The translations under genes were made by a program, and so were the position numbers. The notes beneath the pieces were generated by a model. The model was not told the origin of the DNA. It did not search any database and saw only the letters and a program-made list of their open reading frames with translations. A stretch of 64,000 nt of DNA from Glebionis coronaria (Eukaryota > Streptophyta > Magnoliopsida > Asterales > Asteraceae). This document shows, piece by piece, positions 23,278 through 35,308 of this stretch. The stretch is taken from positions 96,177,237-96,241,236 of the forward strand of contig CM046878.1 in the NCBI GenBank assembly GCA_025667525.1, in the 5' to 3' direction. How positions within the stretch are numbered: the first letter of the stretch is position 1; each line of letters starts with the position of its first letter.

Positions 23278-26200
23278 TTAAGGAATATGTTCCATTAATC
23301 CTAGACCTAGACGCAAGTAATTAAAAGGTTCCCTCTTAAGTGGCTTAGTGAAGATGTCGGCTAAGTTATCCTCGGAAGGTACCTTCTCAATTGAAACGTT
23401 CCCCTTTTGAAAATTGCCCCTAAGAAAATGGTGACGAATTTCTATGTGCTTGGTTCGCGAATGTTGCACGGGATTCTTGCTAAGGTTTATATCACCCTTA
23501 TTGTCACACATGATGGGAACATCATCAAGACAAATCCCATAATCAACAAGCTCTTGCTTCATCCATAGAGCTTGTTGGCATGCTTTTCCGGCACTCACAT
23601 ACTCGGCTTCCGTGGTGGATATCGCAAGAGCGGTTTGTTTCTTGGAGAACCAAGACGTTAAACAAAAACCCATGAAGGTACAAACACCACTAGTGCTTTT
23701 CCGGTCCACATAGTCTCCCGCATGATCCGAGTCCGCGTAGACAATGGTTTCTAAGCCGTTCCCTTTAGGATACCATAATCCTAAATGTATAGTGCCCTTA
23801 ATGTATCGGAAGATACGCGTAACCGCTTCAAGGTGAGAGGTTTTGGGAGCCTCTTGGAAGCGAGCACAAAGGCAAACACTAAACATGATATCCGGTCGAT
23901 TTGCCGTTAGGTACAACAAACTACCAATCATACCTCTATATTTGGTGTTGTCTACCGACTCACAATCATCATCTACGGTGAGTTTAGTATCCGAGGCCAT
24001 AGGGGTCTTCATTGGTCTAGATTCTTCTAATCCAAATTTCTTTAGCATTTCTTTAGCGTACTTAGACTGACTTAAGAAAATACCATCGTCCATTTGTTTA
24101 ATATGGAGTCCTAAAAAGAAGTTAAGTTCTCCCATCATACTCATTTCGAACTCATCATGCATGATTTTGGCAAAGTCATCACACAATTCTTGACAAGTTG
24201 AGCCAAATATAATGTCATCAACACATATTTGCACGATTATGAGGTGAGAACCTTTCTTCTTTGTAAAGAGAGTGTTGTCTACCATTCCCATGGTATACTC
24301 ATGTTTAACAAGAAACGCTTTAAGTCTATCATACCAAGCTTTGGGTGCTTGTTTAAGACCATAAAGTGCATTCTTAAGCTTGTAATCATGATCCGTTTCT
24401 CAAAATCAATGAAGCCGGGAGGTTGAGCCACATAAACCTCCTCATTGATCAAACCGTTAAGGAACACACTCTTTACATCCATTTGTTGAAGCTTAATATC
24501 TAAGGCACAAGCGTATGTTAAAAGGATTCTAATGGATTCTAATCTAGCTACCGGTGCATATGTCTCGTCATAATCAATCGCTTCTTGTTGATTATAGCCT
24601 TGTGCTACAAGTCTAGCTTTGTTACGAGACACAACACCATTTTCATCTAGCTTATTCCTATATACCCATTTGGTTCCTATAATGGTAGAACTTCTAGGTG
24701 GAGGAACAAGTTCCCAAACATCATTAGCAACGAATTGATTCAATTTTTCTTGCATCGCAATGACCCAACTCTCATCCGTCAAAGCTTCTTTAACATTCTT
24801 TGGTTCAATCAAGGAGACGAAACAAAAGAAGTTACTTTGGTTTTGGACTTGAGATCTTAGGGTCCTTTGATTTAAGTCACCAATGATATTATTGAGAGTA
24901 TGATCCTTAGACTCCTTAATGTTTACTTCCTTTTCAACACTAAGGTCTTCAACTCCTATTTTTCTAACCTCTTTGGCTCTAACTACTTCTACTTCATCCA
25001 AGTCATCATCAACCAATGTTGGTGTCTTGGTTAAAGGAGGGGTTTCATCAAAAGTCACGTTAAGTGATTCTTCAATTACGCCCGAGGTTCTATTGAGGAC
25101 TATGTAGGCTTTGCTAGTTTGGGAATAACCTAAAAAGATACCTTCGTAAGACTTTGGGTCGAACTTGGTAAGGTAGTCTTTGGTGTTGAGGATAAAACAC
25201 TTGCTTCCAAACACCCTAAAGTATTCCAATGAGGGTTTCTTACCTTTAAGAATCTCATAGGAGGTCTTTCTTAGAAAAGGTCGAATAAGAATTTCGTTGA
25301 GAATATAAGTCGATATGTCCACGACATTGCACCAAAACTTTTGAGGCAAAGATTGTTCGTTTAACATCGTCCTACTCATCTCTTGGATGGTCCTATTCTT
25401 CCTTTCAACTACCCCATTTGATTGTGGAGTGCGAGGATCCGAGAAGTTATGGGTAATACCATGAGCTTCACAAAAGGCACCAAATTGCACTTCATTATCA
25501 AATTCCCTACCATGATCCGTCCTAATAGAGACAATCGGACATCCTAGTTGATTTTGAATTCTTCGACTAAAGATTTCGAAATGATCGAAAGCTTCATTCT
25601 TAGATGCCAAAAATCTAGTCCAAGTGAATCTAGAGTAGTCATCAACTATAACTAGGGTATAAAGGTTACCTCCATAACTCCGTATGGCGGTAGGTCCAAA
25701 GAGATCCATATGTAGGAGTTCTAAGCACCAAGAGGTTGAAACCAAATTCTTGGCTTTGTGACTTGAGTGAACTTGCTTTCCAACTTTGCAAGCATCACAA
25801 AAGTGACTATCAAATTTCATCTTGGGGAGGTGTCTTACCAACTCCTTAGAGACTAAAGATTGAATTAGACGCATATTAGCGTGACCTAATCTCCTATGCC
25901 AAAGAGTAGAACTATCATCTATAGTCGCAAGACATATGTTGTCTTTTGACTTCTTATTGACCTTCATGACATAAAGCCCATGCTTTCTAACACCTTTTCC
26001 AATGACCTTTCCATCTTTTATGATTTCACTATCATTTTCCGAAAAGATGACCTTACACTTATTGTCACAAATTTGACCTATACTTAAAAGGTTAAATCCT
26101 AAATTATCTACGTGCTCAACATTTTCAATAGTCATGGAGTCAAGAGAAACCGTACCTTTGCCAATGATATTACCACGTAGGCTACTAGCGAAAGTGACGT

Positions 26201-26309
26201 TACCTCCATCATATGCTTTGTACCGTGAGAACAAACTTCGATTACCCGTCATGTGCTTAGAACAACCACTATCCTTAATCCACTCGTCGGGTTCCAAGTA
26301 AATTCCCAA
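23278..26309 (-). pseudogene. SIRE-type pol (protease, integrase, RT, RNase H), frameshifted
   Basis: Two overlapping minus frames. 24279-26309 (676 codons) carries the protease motif WIKDSGCSKHMTG, the HHCC integrase zinc finger (WHRRLGHANM..CDACKVGKQ), the integrase core ([24 protein letters not shown]) and the RT N-terminal part (DVKSVFLNGLINEEVYV). The frame is lost after GFIDFEKRI at about 24400 and continues in 23278-24291 with VDDIIFGS and RNase H (YADSDHAGD, STTEAEYVS, DIFTKPL). Apart from this single shift, and the stops upstream in the gag-pol linker, catalytic residues look intact, so the element died relatively recently. Confidence 0.88.
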
Positions 26310-26914
26310 ACATATCTAGGTAACAACATACACGATCAAACATTTGGTCCCCAATATCTCATGGGTCCAAAATTGTTAGTTCCAAACATCCCTTGCATTT
26401 GGTTGGGATGCCTGAATTGAGGAGGGTTTCCCCATGGAAAACAAAAGGGAGGAGGATAATAATTCATATAACCATTTTGTTGTTTATTATTTCTCCTAGG
26501 TGTATTTGATCTTGGTTTAGATTTATGGTCATTCCTTCTAGGTGTTGGAGTTTTACTTCTAGGTCGTGAATTGTTTTGACTATCTCTTCAAGGTGTTGTC
26601 GTTCTACTTCTAGGCCTAGACTCATTCCGTACTCTTGGTGGAGTAGAAGATGGTCTTAATAAACTTCTATTTCCCATTAGAGGTTTACTCAAAGGCTTAT
26701 AGAACTTATTAACGGCATTGTCGTCAAGTATGGGTAATTTCACTTTGTTAACAATAAGATGCTTAGGATGTTCACCTAAATTTGATTTTTCAGAAAGTTC
26801 AGGATTTTCATCAAAAATGCTTTCTGCCAGCGGTACCTTATCTATAGCGGCGGTTCCATTTCGATAAGGAACCGCCCCATACAGTTTGGGACCACGTACA
26901 GCAGATAGTTTTTC
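26310..26914 (-). pseudogene. SIRE-type gag-pol linker with stops
   Basis: Between gag and pol this reads as a low-complexity, Arg/Ser/Pro-rich linker (NESRPRSRTTTP, NKQQNGYMNYYPPPF, FGPMRYWGPNV) interrupted by stops, including one right after gag (KQVRF stop) and one after GPNV. The intact progenitor evidently had one continuous gag-pol frame here. Confidence 0.65.
26829..26877. repeat. GGTTCC inverted motif cluster inside the gag-pol linker
   Basis: GCGGTACCTTATC, GCGGTTCCATTTC and GATAAGGAACCGCCCC halves lie in coding sequence; the same motif is non-coding elsewhere in the element. Confidence 0.7.
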
Positions 26915-28375
26915 TTAAAATCGGACTTGTTTAGGTTCACTAGTTGATGCTTCATCTGAGTTAAAGCCTACACCAAGTCTTTCCTTATAATAAATTTGTT
27001 TGTTTAACATATCATTAAGAGCACTAGTACCTTTCATGAACTTTTCCAGTTTAATGGAGGTGCTCTTGAGATCTTCATTCTCTAACCTAAGTTTCTCACA
27101 ACTTAAGAAACCTATATCAACTTCTTTATGTTTCTCAAGCTTGCCTAATTTTTCCCTAAGTTCATTAATCTCATTTTCAAGCTTAGTTTTAGTTGATTTT
27201 AGTGTTTTGTTCTTTTCTATGAATTTAAGGCTAAGTTTGTGTAAATTGTCATATTGGCCTTCTAATTCAATATCATCTAAGGTGGAGCTATCATTGCTAT
27301 AATATTCGGTTTCGGAATGTACCTCTTTAGAAGTGTGAGCCATAAGACATTTCTCCTCTTTGGGGTTGTCATCAACATCTTCACCGCTGTCGCTCCAAGA
27401 ACCACTAACGAATGCCGTGTGATTCTTATCGCGTGAAGGCTTTGGACACTCATTAATGAAATGATTTGGATCACCACATCTAAAGCAATTCCTATCACCC
27501 TTTTCGTTATTGGCAAACCGATTCTTTAAGAATGGTTTCTTGTCATTGTTGGATTGCCTCACGTGTTGACCTCGTCTTTTGAAGAACCTCTTGAAATCTC
27601 TCACCGCCAATGCATACTTCTCGTCATCACTATCCGAGGAACTATCATGATCGCTTTGTGCCTTCTTGGATTTGAGTGCAAGAGACTTCCTTTCACTCTT
27701 GGTCTTTACCAATTCCGAGTCCTTCAAAATTATCATCTCATGAACCTTCAAGTTGCCTATGAGTTCATCGAGTGATAAAGTTGAGAGATATTTCGATTCT
27801 TCGATCGCCGTGACTTTTGCTCTCCACTTCGGATGTAAGGCGCTTAGAAACTTCCTAACATTATTCTTGCTAGAAAAACCTTCATCAAGTGCTTTTAGAC
27901 TAGTAATAATAGTGTTAAATCTTGCAAAAGCACTATCAATAGCTTCATCTTCTAAGATGACAAATTGTTCATATTGTTGGAAAAGAAGACCGATTTTGCT
28001 TTCTTTGACTTGGCTATTACCTTGGTGGGTTACTAAAAGAGTGTTCCAAATATCTTTAGCGGTTTCAAACATAAAAATCCTTTCATACTCTTTCTTAGGT
28101 AAAGCATTATAAATCACCATTTTAGCCTCATTATTTTTCGAAAGTTTCTTTTTAGTATCATCATTAGCTTTGTCAATAGTGACCAATTCCTTTGTTTTAG
28201 AAACTTCATTAAATTGATAAGGTAAAAAATCACCATTGGTAATAACATGCCAAAGATCTAAATCTTTTGATTTCACATAAGTCTCAAATCTATTTTTCCA
28301 ATAAATAAAACTATCGGTTTCAAAAAGTGGTGGTCTTTGCATAGATTGCCCTTCTAGGTACTTGTTGGAATCCAT
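26915..28375 (-). CDS. SIRE-type Copia gag protein
   Basis: An open frame from the ATG at 28375 ([13 protein letters not shown]) of 486 residues; the frame extends four codons further upstream from a TTG. It is the nucleocapsid/capsid polyprotein of the retrotransposon, which packages element RNA in cytoplasmic particles. Landmarks are the N-terminal capsid-like domain ([27 protein letters not shown]), the CCHC knuckle [14 protein letters not shown] and a C-terminal Glu/Lys-rich coiled-coil-like stretch. It ends at a stop where the family normally reads on into the linker, so it is the surviving part of a gag-pol frame. Confidence 0.85.
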   Translation of the reverse strand: MDSNKYLEGQSMQRPPLFETDSFIYWKNRFETYVKSKDLDLWHVITNGDFLPYQFNEVSKTKELVTIDKANDDTKKKLSKNNEAKMVIYNALPKKEYERIFMFETAKDIWNTLLVTHQGNSQVKESKIGLLFQQYEQFVILEDEAIDSAFARFNTIITSLKALDEGFSSKNNVRKFLSALHPKWRAKVTAIEESKYLSTLSLDELIGNLKVHEMIILKDSELVKTKSERKSLALKSKKAQSDHDSSSDSDDEKYALAVRDFKRFFKRRGQHVRQSNNDKKPFLKNRFANNEKGDRNCFRCGDPNHFINECPKPSRDKNHTAFVSGSWSDSGEDVDDNPKEEKCLMAHTSKEVHSETEYYSNDSSTLDDIELEGQYDNLHKLSLKFIEKNKTLKSTKTKLENEINELREKLGKLEKHKEVDIGFLSCEKLRLENEDLKSTSIKLEKFMKGTSALNDMLNKQIYYKERLGVGFNSDEASTSEPKQVRF

Positions 28376-28423
28376 AGATCGATTCAAGTTTTAAAATACA
28401 ATATACTTTAAAAATACCTGATA

Positions 28424-29739
28424 TTGGTGTACGACCACCATCGAAACCGGTCACCCAATCGCAACCCCCTATTCATCAAGGTAAACATGCAACTTTTGTG
28501 AAGTCTGGGAAATCATATGCAGGCGTTTTGTATGGGAAAGAGGACCAAACAGCTCAATCCGCAACAATCATGAAAAAGGTAACTCTTGACGAAATCGATC
28601 TATTAGATTGCTCTGAACTGTCGAATGTTATTTTGGTTAAGGTTCGCGACGTACATCTGATTCCAAACATCAATAACGTCTTATGCAAAGAGGGGTTTAT
28701 AGAATTCAAGTGCAGATACGTGGGGGGTTGTGGATTTGGATTGAGTTCGACAATCAATTGTCTGCTCATGTGCTCAAACAAAACAAAGAAACATCGTGGT
28801 ATTTTACGCAAATTCGTTCTGTTTCTAAGAATTTTAACGTTGATGAAAAGATTATATGGATTGAAATAACAGGGCTCCCTCTTCGGGCATGGACAAACAA
28901 TGCTTTCAAGAAGATAGCTGGTGCTTGGGGGAACCATTGTTCGTTGATGATGACCCAAATGAGTGTATGGCCATAGACAGTGTATGTTTAAAAACAAAAG
29001 TGCAGGGGAATATCTCGGACAATTGTTTGGTAACTATTCAAGGTAGCCCTCATCTGATACGTATTAAGGAATTTGCTGGATGGTGTCCGGATATGACTCC
29101 CACATCAGACGCTTCGCAAAACAATGAAAAACTTGATGATTTGGAGAACGAATTGGATGACAACAGTAAAAAATGTAGCCAAGATGAGGAAGAAGGAGAA
29201 ATTAAAGAACCTGGTATTTCTACACTTGTCCTAAAGATTGTAGTGATAAAAATATAAATAATCAAGTCAACGGAAAACCATCAGAAGAAATTAAATCACC
29301 TGGGGCCGAGGAAACACCAGAAGAAGCTAAATCACCGTGGGCTGAAGAGACACCAGAAGAAGATGAACCACATTCTCTACCTCATCAGGAGGAGTCTAAC
29401 GATGCTAAAATGAGTGGCAAAGTTCAAACTTCAAGCTCTGATTCTCTATCTAAGCCGTCTGGTTTTGAAAAGATTATTAACCATTCATCTAAGAATACGT
29501 TTAGCAAAGGTAGATCTACGTCGAGACAATCGTCGTCTGCTTTCTCTTTTATAGATGAAAAGACTATGAGAGAGGGTAAATCTAATATGTCTTCCAAATT
29601 GAATTCTAACGGATCCCTTATCGAAACGTTCATCTCGCACATAGAAATAGGGAATGTTCTTGGTTATGATATGGCGGGAAGTAAAGAGGACTTGAAGAAA
29701 TACATCGATAGTATTGGAGAAAACAGAACCAATAAATGA
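28424..29739 (+). pseudogene. LINE ORF1 (nucleic-acid-binding protein), frameshifted
   Basis: The family's ORF1 product binds LINE RNA. Recognisable pieces lie in successive frames: KSYAGVLYGKEDQ and VRDVHLIPNINNVLCKEGFIEFK to about 28725; WIEFDNQ..ETSWYFTQIRSV..WIEITGLPLRAW to about 28930; EPLFVDDDPNECMAIDSV..EFAGWCPDM to 29257; and the C-terminal IGNVLGYDMAGSKEDLKKYI at 29410-29739. At least two frameshifts plus a stop near 29257 separate them. The stop codon overlaps the ORF2 start as ATGA at 29736-29739. Confidence 0.8.
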
Positions 29740-32700
29740 ATCTAATGTCATTTAACTCGTGTGGTATTGGGGTGAATAAATGCAAAGTGATTTCTAGGCT
29801 TTGTAATAACCACGGAATTAACTTCCTCGGCATCCAAGAAACTCACGTTAGTTCCATGGATTTATTTAAAGTTAAATGCTTATGGGGTAATCACCAATTC
29901 AGTTACGCGTTTAAACCATCTGATGGAAGATCTGGGGGAATTCTTTCAGTTTGGGACCCCTCCGTTTTTCATCAAACTTGTTGCCTTCAATCAGAAGGTA
30001 TGTTAATCATTGGAGGGGAATGGATTGGGACTCGGTTTAAATGCTTTATGGTTAATGTATATGCCCCTCAGGACGATCGGAGAAAATTTGACCTATGGCA
30101 ATCGATTCTTGGTTTCATGAATGTTCATCCTGGACATTATGTCATTTTTGGTGATTTTAACGCGGTTCGTTTTGAGTCGGAGCGAATTGGCTCACAATTT
30201 AACTCTGTTGCAGCCGAATCCTTTAACCAATTCATTCATGATGGGGGCTTGTGGGAGATTCCTCTCGGTGGACATTCTTTTACGAGGCTGAGTACAAGTG
30301 GAGATAAGTTAAGTAAATTAGATCGTTTTCTTATTTCTAACGAGTCTTTGACGCACTTCCAGCATTACCAAGCTCTGGCCGTCGACTGTTCAATATCAGA
30401 TCATCGTCCGATTATCCTTAAACGCGTATTTGCTGATTTTGGCCCTATTCCATTCAAGCTCTATAACTCATTGGTTAATCAACCTCCTGTTGTGGACCTT
30501 GTTGTTACGGTATGGAAACAATTTCAGTCCTCTAATGGTGCTAGCTCGTTTGTTATCTTCAAAAACTTCCTGAAAAGGCTTAAAGACGACATTCGTGCGT
30601 GGAAGAAACAATTTTTCACTCACCAATATTATGTTAAAAATGACCTCCTAATGAAACTCAAGGATATTGATGATATTCTAGAGGCCGGAAGTGGTTGTCC
30701 AAGTGTCTACCAACAACGTCTTCCTCTCTTGCAACAAATCCGAGAAATAGAGCACCAAGAAAATATTAATGCATTACAAAAGGCCAAGATCAAATGGAGT
30801 GTTGAAGCTGACGAAAATACAGAATTTTTCCACGGGATCATCAATCAAAAGAGAAAATTACTTTCTATTACAGGCCTTATGAAGAATGGGATGTGGATTA
30901 ATAATCCGGATGACATTAAATCTACTTCCTTCAATTTTTTGAGGATAAATTCAGCCACTTTGAATGTTTTAGGGTGATCAGAAGAAGTGATCATTATAAG
31001 TCCTTAAATTCGGAACAAGTGGCTTATCTGGATGGAATGGTTTCTGAGCAAGAGGTGCATGATGCTATATGGGATTGTGGGTCTGACAAATCCCCGGGCC
31101 CGGACGGATTTACTTTTACTTTTTTCAAAAAGTTCTAGGAAACTCTCAAACATGGGATAGTGTCTTTTGTTAACGAATTTTTCGAAAATGGAATAATTCC
31201 AAAAGGCTGCAACTCTTCTTTTATCACGCTGATTCCCAAGGTTAATAATCCTTCTCTTGTAACCGATTACCGCCCCATTAGCCTTATCTGTGCTCAATAT
31301 AAGATCATTGCTAAAATATTAGCAAATAGATTAGCTCGGGTTATTGGTTCAGTTATTAGTTGTGAGCAATCTGTCTTCTTGAAATCAAGGCAAATTCTTG
31401 ATGGTCCGCTTATGGTGAATGAGATTGTTGATTGGTTTAAAAGGAAGAAGCAAACCCTTTTGATTTTTAAAGTTGACTTTGAAAAGGCTTTTGACTCGGT
31501 TTCGTGGGATTTTTTATTCGGTGTCATGAATTTCACCGGCTTTAGCCAAAAGTGGATAACATGGATCCGTGGGTGTTTATCTTCTGCTCGCACCTCTATC
31601 CTTGTTAATGGAAGTCCCACGAAAGAATTTTCATTGCAACGTGGCCTAAGACAAGGGGACCCTCTATCCCCATTCTTGTTTTTATTGATTATGGAGGGAT
31701 TGCATGTAGCTGTTAATGACGCGACCTCAACGGGAATGTTTAGAGGTGCTAAGGTTGGAGCTCTGGAAATATCACATCTTCTTTTTGCTGATGACGCCAT
31801 CTTTCTTGGCGATTGGTCTAAGGAAAATGTTATTTCTATTGTTCACGTTCTTCAATGTTTCTATCGTGTCTCGTGTTTAAGACTTAATCTTCACAAGTCG
31901 AATTTATACGGTATCGGCGTAGATTATTCGGAGGTTCAACGTCTTGCTCTGCATACTGGGTGTAAACCTAATACCATTCCCTTCTTATATTTGGGCTTGC
32001 CGATTGCTGATTCCATGTCTAAGAAAAAAGGATGGGATACTCTTGTTGAAAGGTTCAATATTAGGATGTCTAAATGGAAAGCTTCAATGCTTTCCATTGG
32101 TGGTCGTTCTACTCTTCTTACATCCATCCTTGGTGCTTTAGGTACTTATTACTTCTCTTTACTTCCTATGCCTAAATGCATTAATAACCTCCTGGAGTCT
32201 ATTAGAGCTCGTTTTTTTTTGGGCAAGGATGGGTCGAATGCAAAAATTCCATGGGTCGCTTGGAAGGTAGTTATGGCAGCAAAAAATAAAGGTGGTCTCG
32301 GTTTAGGGAGTCTTATCTCTTTAAATCATGCTCTAATTCAAAAATGGCGGTGGCGTTTCTTTACCAACCCGAATGCCCTATGGACCCGTCTCATTACTGA
32401 AATTCATGGTCGTAATGGGGGGTTTTCAGAATCTAGTCGAGTAGCTAGAGGGAATGGAGTTTGGGTTAGAATCATCAAAGACATTCAAAGCTTACACGAT
32501 CAAAATGTCATTCCTTATAACTCCCTGAAGAAGAAAGTTCAGGATGGAAGATCAACCAAATTTTGGTTGGACAATTGGATTGGTGATCAACCTTTTTGTA
32601 TTAAGTTTCAAAGATTGTTTCGTCTTGAAGAAAACAAAGATTGTCTTGTCCGAGATCGTTGGAATAATGGTTGGATGTGGAGCTGGTCTCGTCCGATTGG

Positions 32701-33431
32701 TGGAGGTATCACTTCCTCCCAACTCAACAATCTTCTTAATATTATTGTCAATGTGCAGCTCACCGAGGATAAAGATGAATGGATTTGGACTATTGATAAA
32801 TCAAGCACTTTTGTTGTCAAATCTACACGTCAACATATTGATTCCCTTCTTTTTTCGGATTCTCAGCCCCATACAAGATGGTGTCGGTTCATCCCGAAAA
32901 AAGTCAATATCTTTCTTTAGCGTGCTTCCCGCAACAGGTTACCCACTAGATGGAACTTAAGCCATAAGGGTATCGAGATCGAATCAATTCTTTGTCCTGT
33001 TTGTACGTCTTCTCCTGAAACGGTTGATCACATTTTATGGAATTGCCCCATTGCTACTTCCGTTTAGTTAAAGACTTTCCAGTGGCTCGATCTAATTTTT
33101 CCCTCATGTTTGTCGATCTCTGAAGTTATTGAAGAATTGGATCATAGGCATTTCTCTAAAGAAAACAAAGAGATTGTTGCTGCTGTCATTGGAGTTGCTT
33201 TCTGGTCTCTTTGGAATTCAGGAATGACTTAATTTTCTCTCGGCATCCACCTAAACAATCGGAAATTATGGACAAGATTCTGGAGTCTTCATTCTTTTGG
33301 TTTACGAGTAGGCACAAAAAATGTAATATCTCTTGGAACAATTGGCTTCATAATCCTTTATTATTTTCTGTCACGTAATCGTTCTCTAGCTTCTTGCTAG
33401 TTGTTAATAAAAATTTGCAGTTCAAAAAAAA
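28431..33431 (+). mobile_element. L1-type LINE inserted at the 5' LTR edge of the SIRE-type element
   Basis: About 5.0 kb, plus-strand coding, with ORF1, ORF2 (endonuclease plus RT) and a 3' end GTTAATAAAAATTTGCAGTTC followed by an A tail (33424-33431). The 5' boundary is approximate: the ORF1 frame is already open at 28424 and no start codon is present, so it is probably 5'-truncated. The tail abuts the SIRE-type LTR at GAAGGGG, and the first roughly 11 bases of that LTR are missing. No clear target duplication is seen. The element is dead. Confidence 0.8.
29736..33235 (+). pseudogene. LINE ORF2 (AP endonuclease and reverse transcriptase), broken
   Basis: Starts at the ATG overlapping the ORF1 stop (MNLMSFNSCGIG). 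The first 413 codons contain the APE-type endonuclease (QETH, VNVYAPQDDRR, FGDFNAVR, SDHRPI). A frameshift near 30940 and a stop at about 31138 follow. 31160-32920 then carries the RT (TDYRPISLI, KVDFEKAFDSVSWDFL, RGLRQGDPLSPFLF, LLFADDAIFLG). Another stop at 32918-32920 replaces what is normally Trp. The C-terminal zinc-binding region (CPVCTSSPETVDHILWNCP) follows, then a further stop near 33065. Catalytic residues remain, but it cannot be translated whole. Confidence 0.88.
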
Positions 33432-34642
33432 GAAGGGGGGTGAATAGTTTCTTATATTTACTTGTTAAAGGATGGTTTTCAAAAATTCCTTTTTCTCAAA
33501 AAACTTAGACTTAAGGAAATAAGTGAAATCTTCTTATGCACAATATGAACAATGATAGTGTAATTTAAAACTAATACTAACTAATATATATGCATAAAGA
33601 ATAAGGAATGTAAAGAGTTAAGGGTAAAGAAATATCAAACCAAACACCAAGGATTTATAGTGGTTCGACAACGAAGCTCACTCCTCGTTCCTACTCCACT
33701 CCTCGAGTACTCCTTACTCGAGAGTTCACTACACAACAAACTCCTTATGGTGGAGAAAACCGTACACGTTGCTTAACCAATTTCCGACTCTAAGCTAAAA
33801 GTCAAGCCCTAATCGTAGCAAGGACCAATCTACACAACTATACTTAGTACATACACAACTTCTAAATAGACACAACTACTTGGATCTTCACAACTATTAC
33901 ACAATAACAAATGTATAAAATTTGATCTTTAAAGGATCTTTGGTGGTGGACTCAACACTTCACAATGATAGTGTTCTTCTCTTTGCACTAGAAGAGGAAG
34001 GGATGGATGAGATAGATTCACTTCTAAACAAGTAGTAATCAATCAAATGATCAAGGATTTGAGTGATTTAAGAAGTATGTTTGAATCTGGAAATTTGTGT
34101 GCAAAAGAGGTGGATTGAAATTCTGAGAAAGGTCCACTATTTATAGGACAAAGGGCCAACTGCTATATCTGCCCATGGTTCCTTATCTTAGCTGGCAGTA
34201 CCTTATCGATAAGGAACCGCCTAGGTGCTAAGGAACCGCCGGACTAGACTCCGCTCCCTTTTTGTCCTTTAGTGGTGGAGGTCATATCTGATTATAAAAA
34301 TATCCAGAAAGGATATTCCAAATCAAAAGGGAATATGCCATTTTCAAATTTTCAAATATTTAATTTAATAAAACATTTTCATAAAAAGAAAGTTTACTTA
34401 AAAACTTGTCACACTTAATAAAAAGTGAGTTTTAAGAAAAGATTAAATCACTTGATCACTTGATTAAGGTTAGTACTTGTTTATTCATACCTTAAGTAAA
34501 AATGGGTAAAATGAAAAATACTTGAACTCAAGAATTCGTTTTTCGTTGTTTTTGTAAATGCTTGTTTTTACATATTGTCATAATCAAAACTAAGCGAGAC
34601 CGAAAAATACAAGTAACGTTTTTAGGCATTATTGCATTAACA
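33432..34642 (-). repeat. SIRE-type element 5' LTR (inner edge removed)
   Basis: About 1211 bp, matching 20547-21776 but lacking the terminal TGTATAAACTA beside the LINE tail. The primer-binding site that should abut it is not seen here; a weak CCTGATA..TTGGTGTA remnant at about 28417-28431 may be what is left on the other side of the LINE. Confidence 0.85.
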
Positions 34643-34647
34643 GAGCT

Positions 34648-35303
34648 GATCCCTCCACCCATCACAGTATTTAGAGGTCACCCCTCTACAGTATTTAGAG
34701 GTCACCCCTCTACAGCACGACGAGGTCACCCTTTTATTTATTCATGCAGCAGTTGTTACAGCACATGACCTATATAAGCTATTGGCAATTAAAATACAGT
34801 AAATGCATGTTTTCATATTTAATAGATAACAGTTCAACTTTATTATTTATATTTTCAGACTCTTCAGATTATACATAGATTTCCGCTGCAACTTTACTCA
34901 TCAGTCTTACAGCTTCAGTATTTTTATCATCTGCTTCATTTCAGTATTTCTTATCATGCTTTATATCCGTTTACTAAGCGTTATGCTCAGCCGTAGTTCC
35001 TTTCATGTTCTAACGGCAGGTACACCAGGACGCTCTTAGGATTCTTAGAGCATGTGCATTTGGATGGAAGCTATCCAGACTTCTTACTTTATGCACTTCT
35101 TACATTATTCTGCTTATTTAGACATTGTTTAGTCCTTTCTTTTAGTAGTTTACTTTTCATGTTTTGAGCTTATGTTTGGATTACTGATGTTTGATTCCGG
35201 TATTTCCTTTATGGTCAGTTAATGTTTTAGGACTTTTACCTTATACTTTGATGACATGCCATAAATACACGTAACGGTCCATTTATCCAAGTGGGGTGTT
35301 ACA
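34648..35303 (+). repeat. Tekay-like 3' LTR, right portion
   Basis: Continues the LTR after the SIRE-type element and ends GGTGTTACA. The target duplication AGAAC of the whole Tekay-like element follows at 35304-35308. Confidence 0.9.
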
Positions 35304-35308
35304 AGAAC

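Larger units (their letters stand above)
20547..34642 (-). mobile_element. SIRE-type Copia retrotransposon nested in the Tekay-like 3' LTR
   Basis: Starts TGTATAAAC, ends TTAACA, with target duplication GAGCT on both sides (20542-20546, 34643-34647). Coding is on the minus strand: gag 26915-28375, then pol to 23278. LTRs are about 1.2 kb. The gag sequence, the long gag-pol linker and the roughly 1.5-kb non-coding stretch between pol and the 3' LTR fit the SIRE/Maximus group; that group name is inference. The LINE occupies the 5' LTR edge. Pol is frameshifted, so the copy is defective. Confidence 0.88.
11214..35303 (+). mobile_element. Tekay-like Gypsy LTR retrotransposon nested in Copia-1
   Basis: Bounded by long LTRs (about 2.6 kb) that start T(G/A)TAAAACC and end GGTGTTA(C/T)A, with a perfect target duplication AGAAC at 11209-11213 and 35304-35308. 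The plus strand is coding: the PBS follows the left LTR and a purine tract precedes the right LTR. The internal region (13821-18618) is heavily decayed. Its RT resembles Gypsy, and the terminal ATTCGAGGACGAAT..GGGGAAGAAT layout resembles Tekay/Del chromoviruses. The 3' LTR is split by the SIRE-type element. Lineage is inference; the element boundaries are seen directly. Confidence 0.85.
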
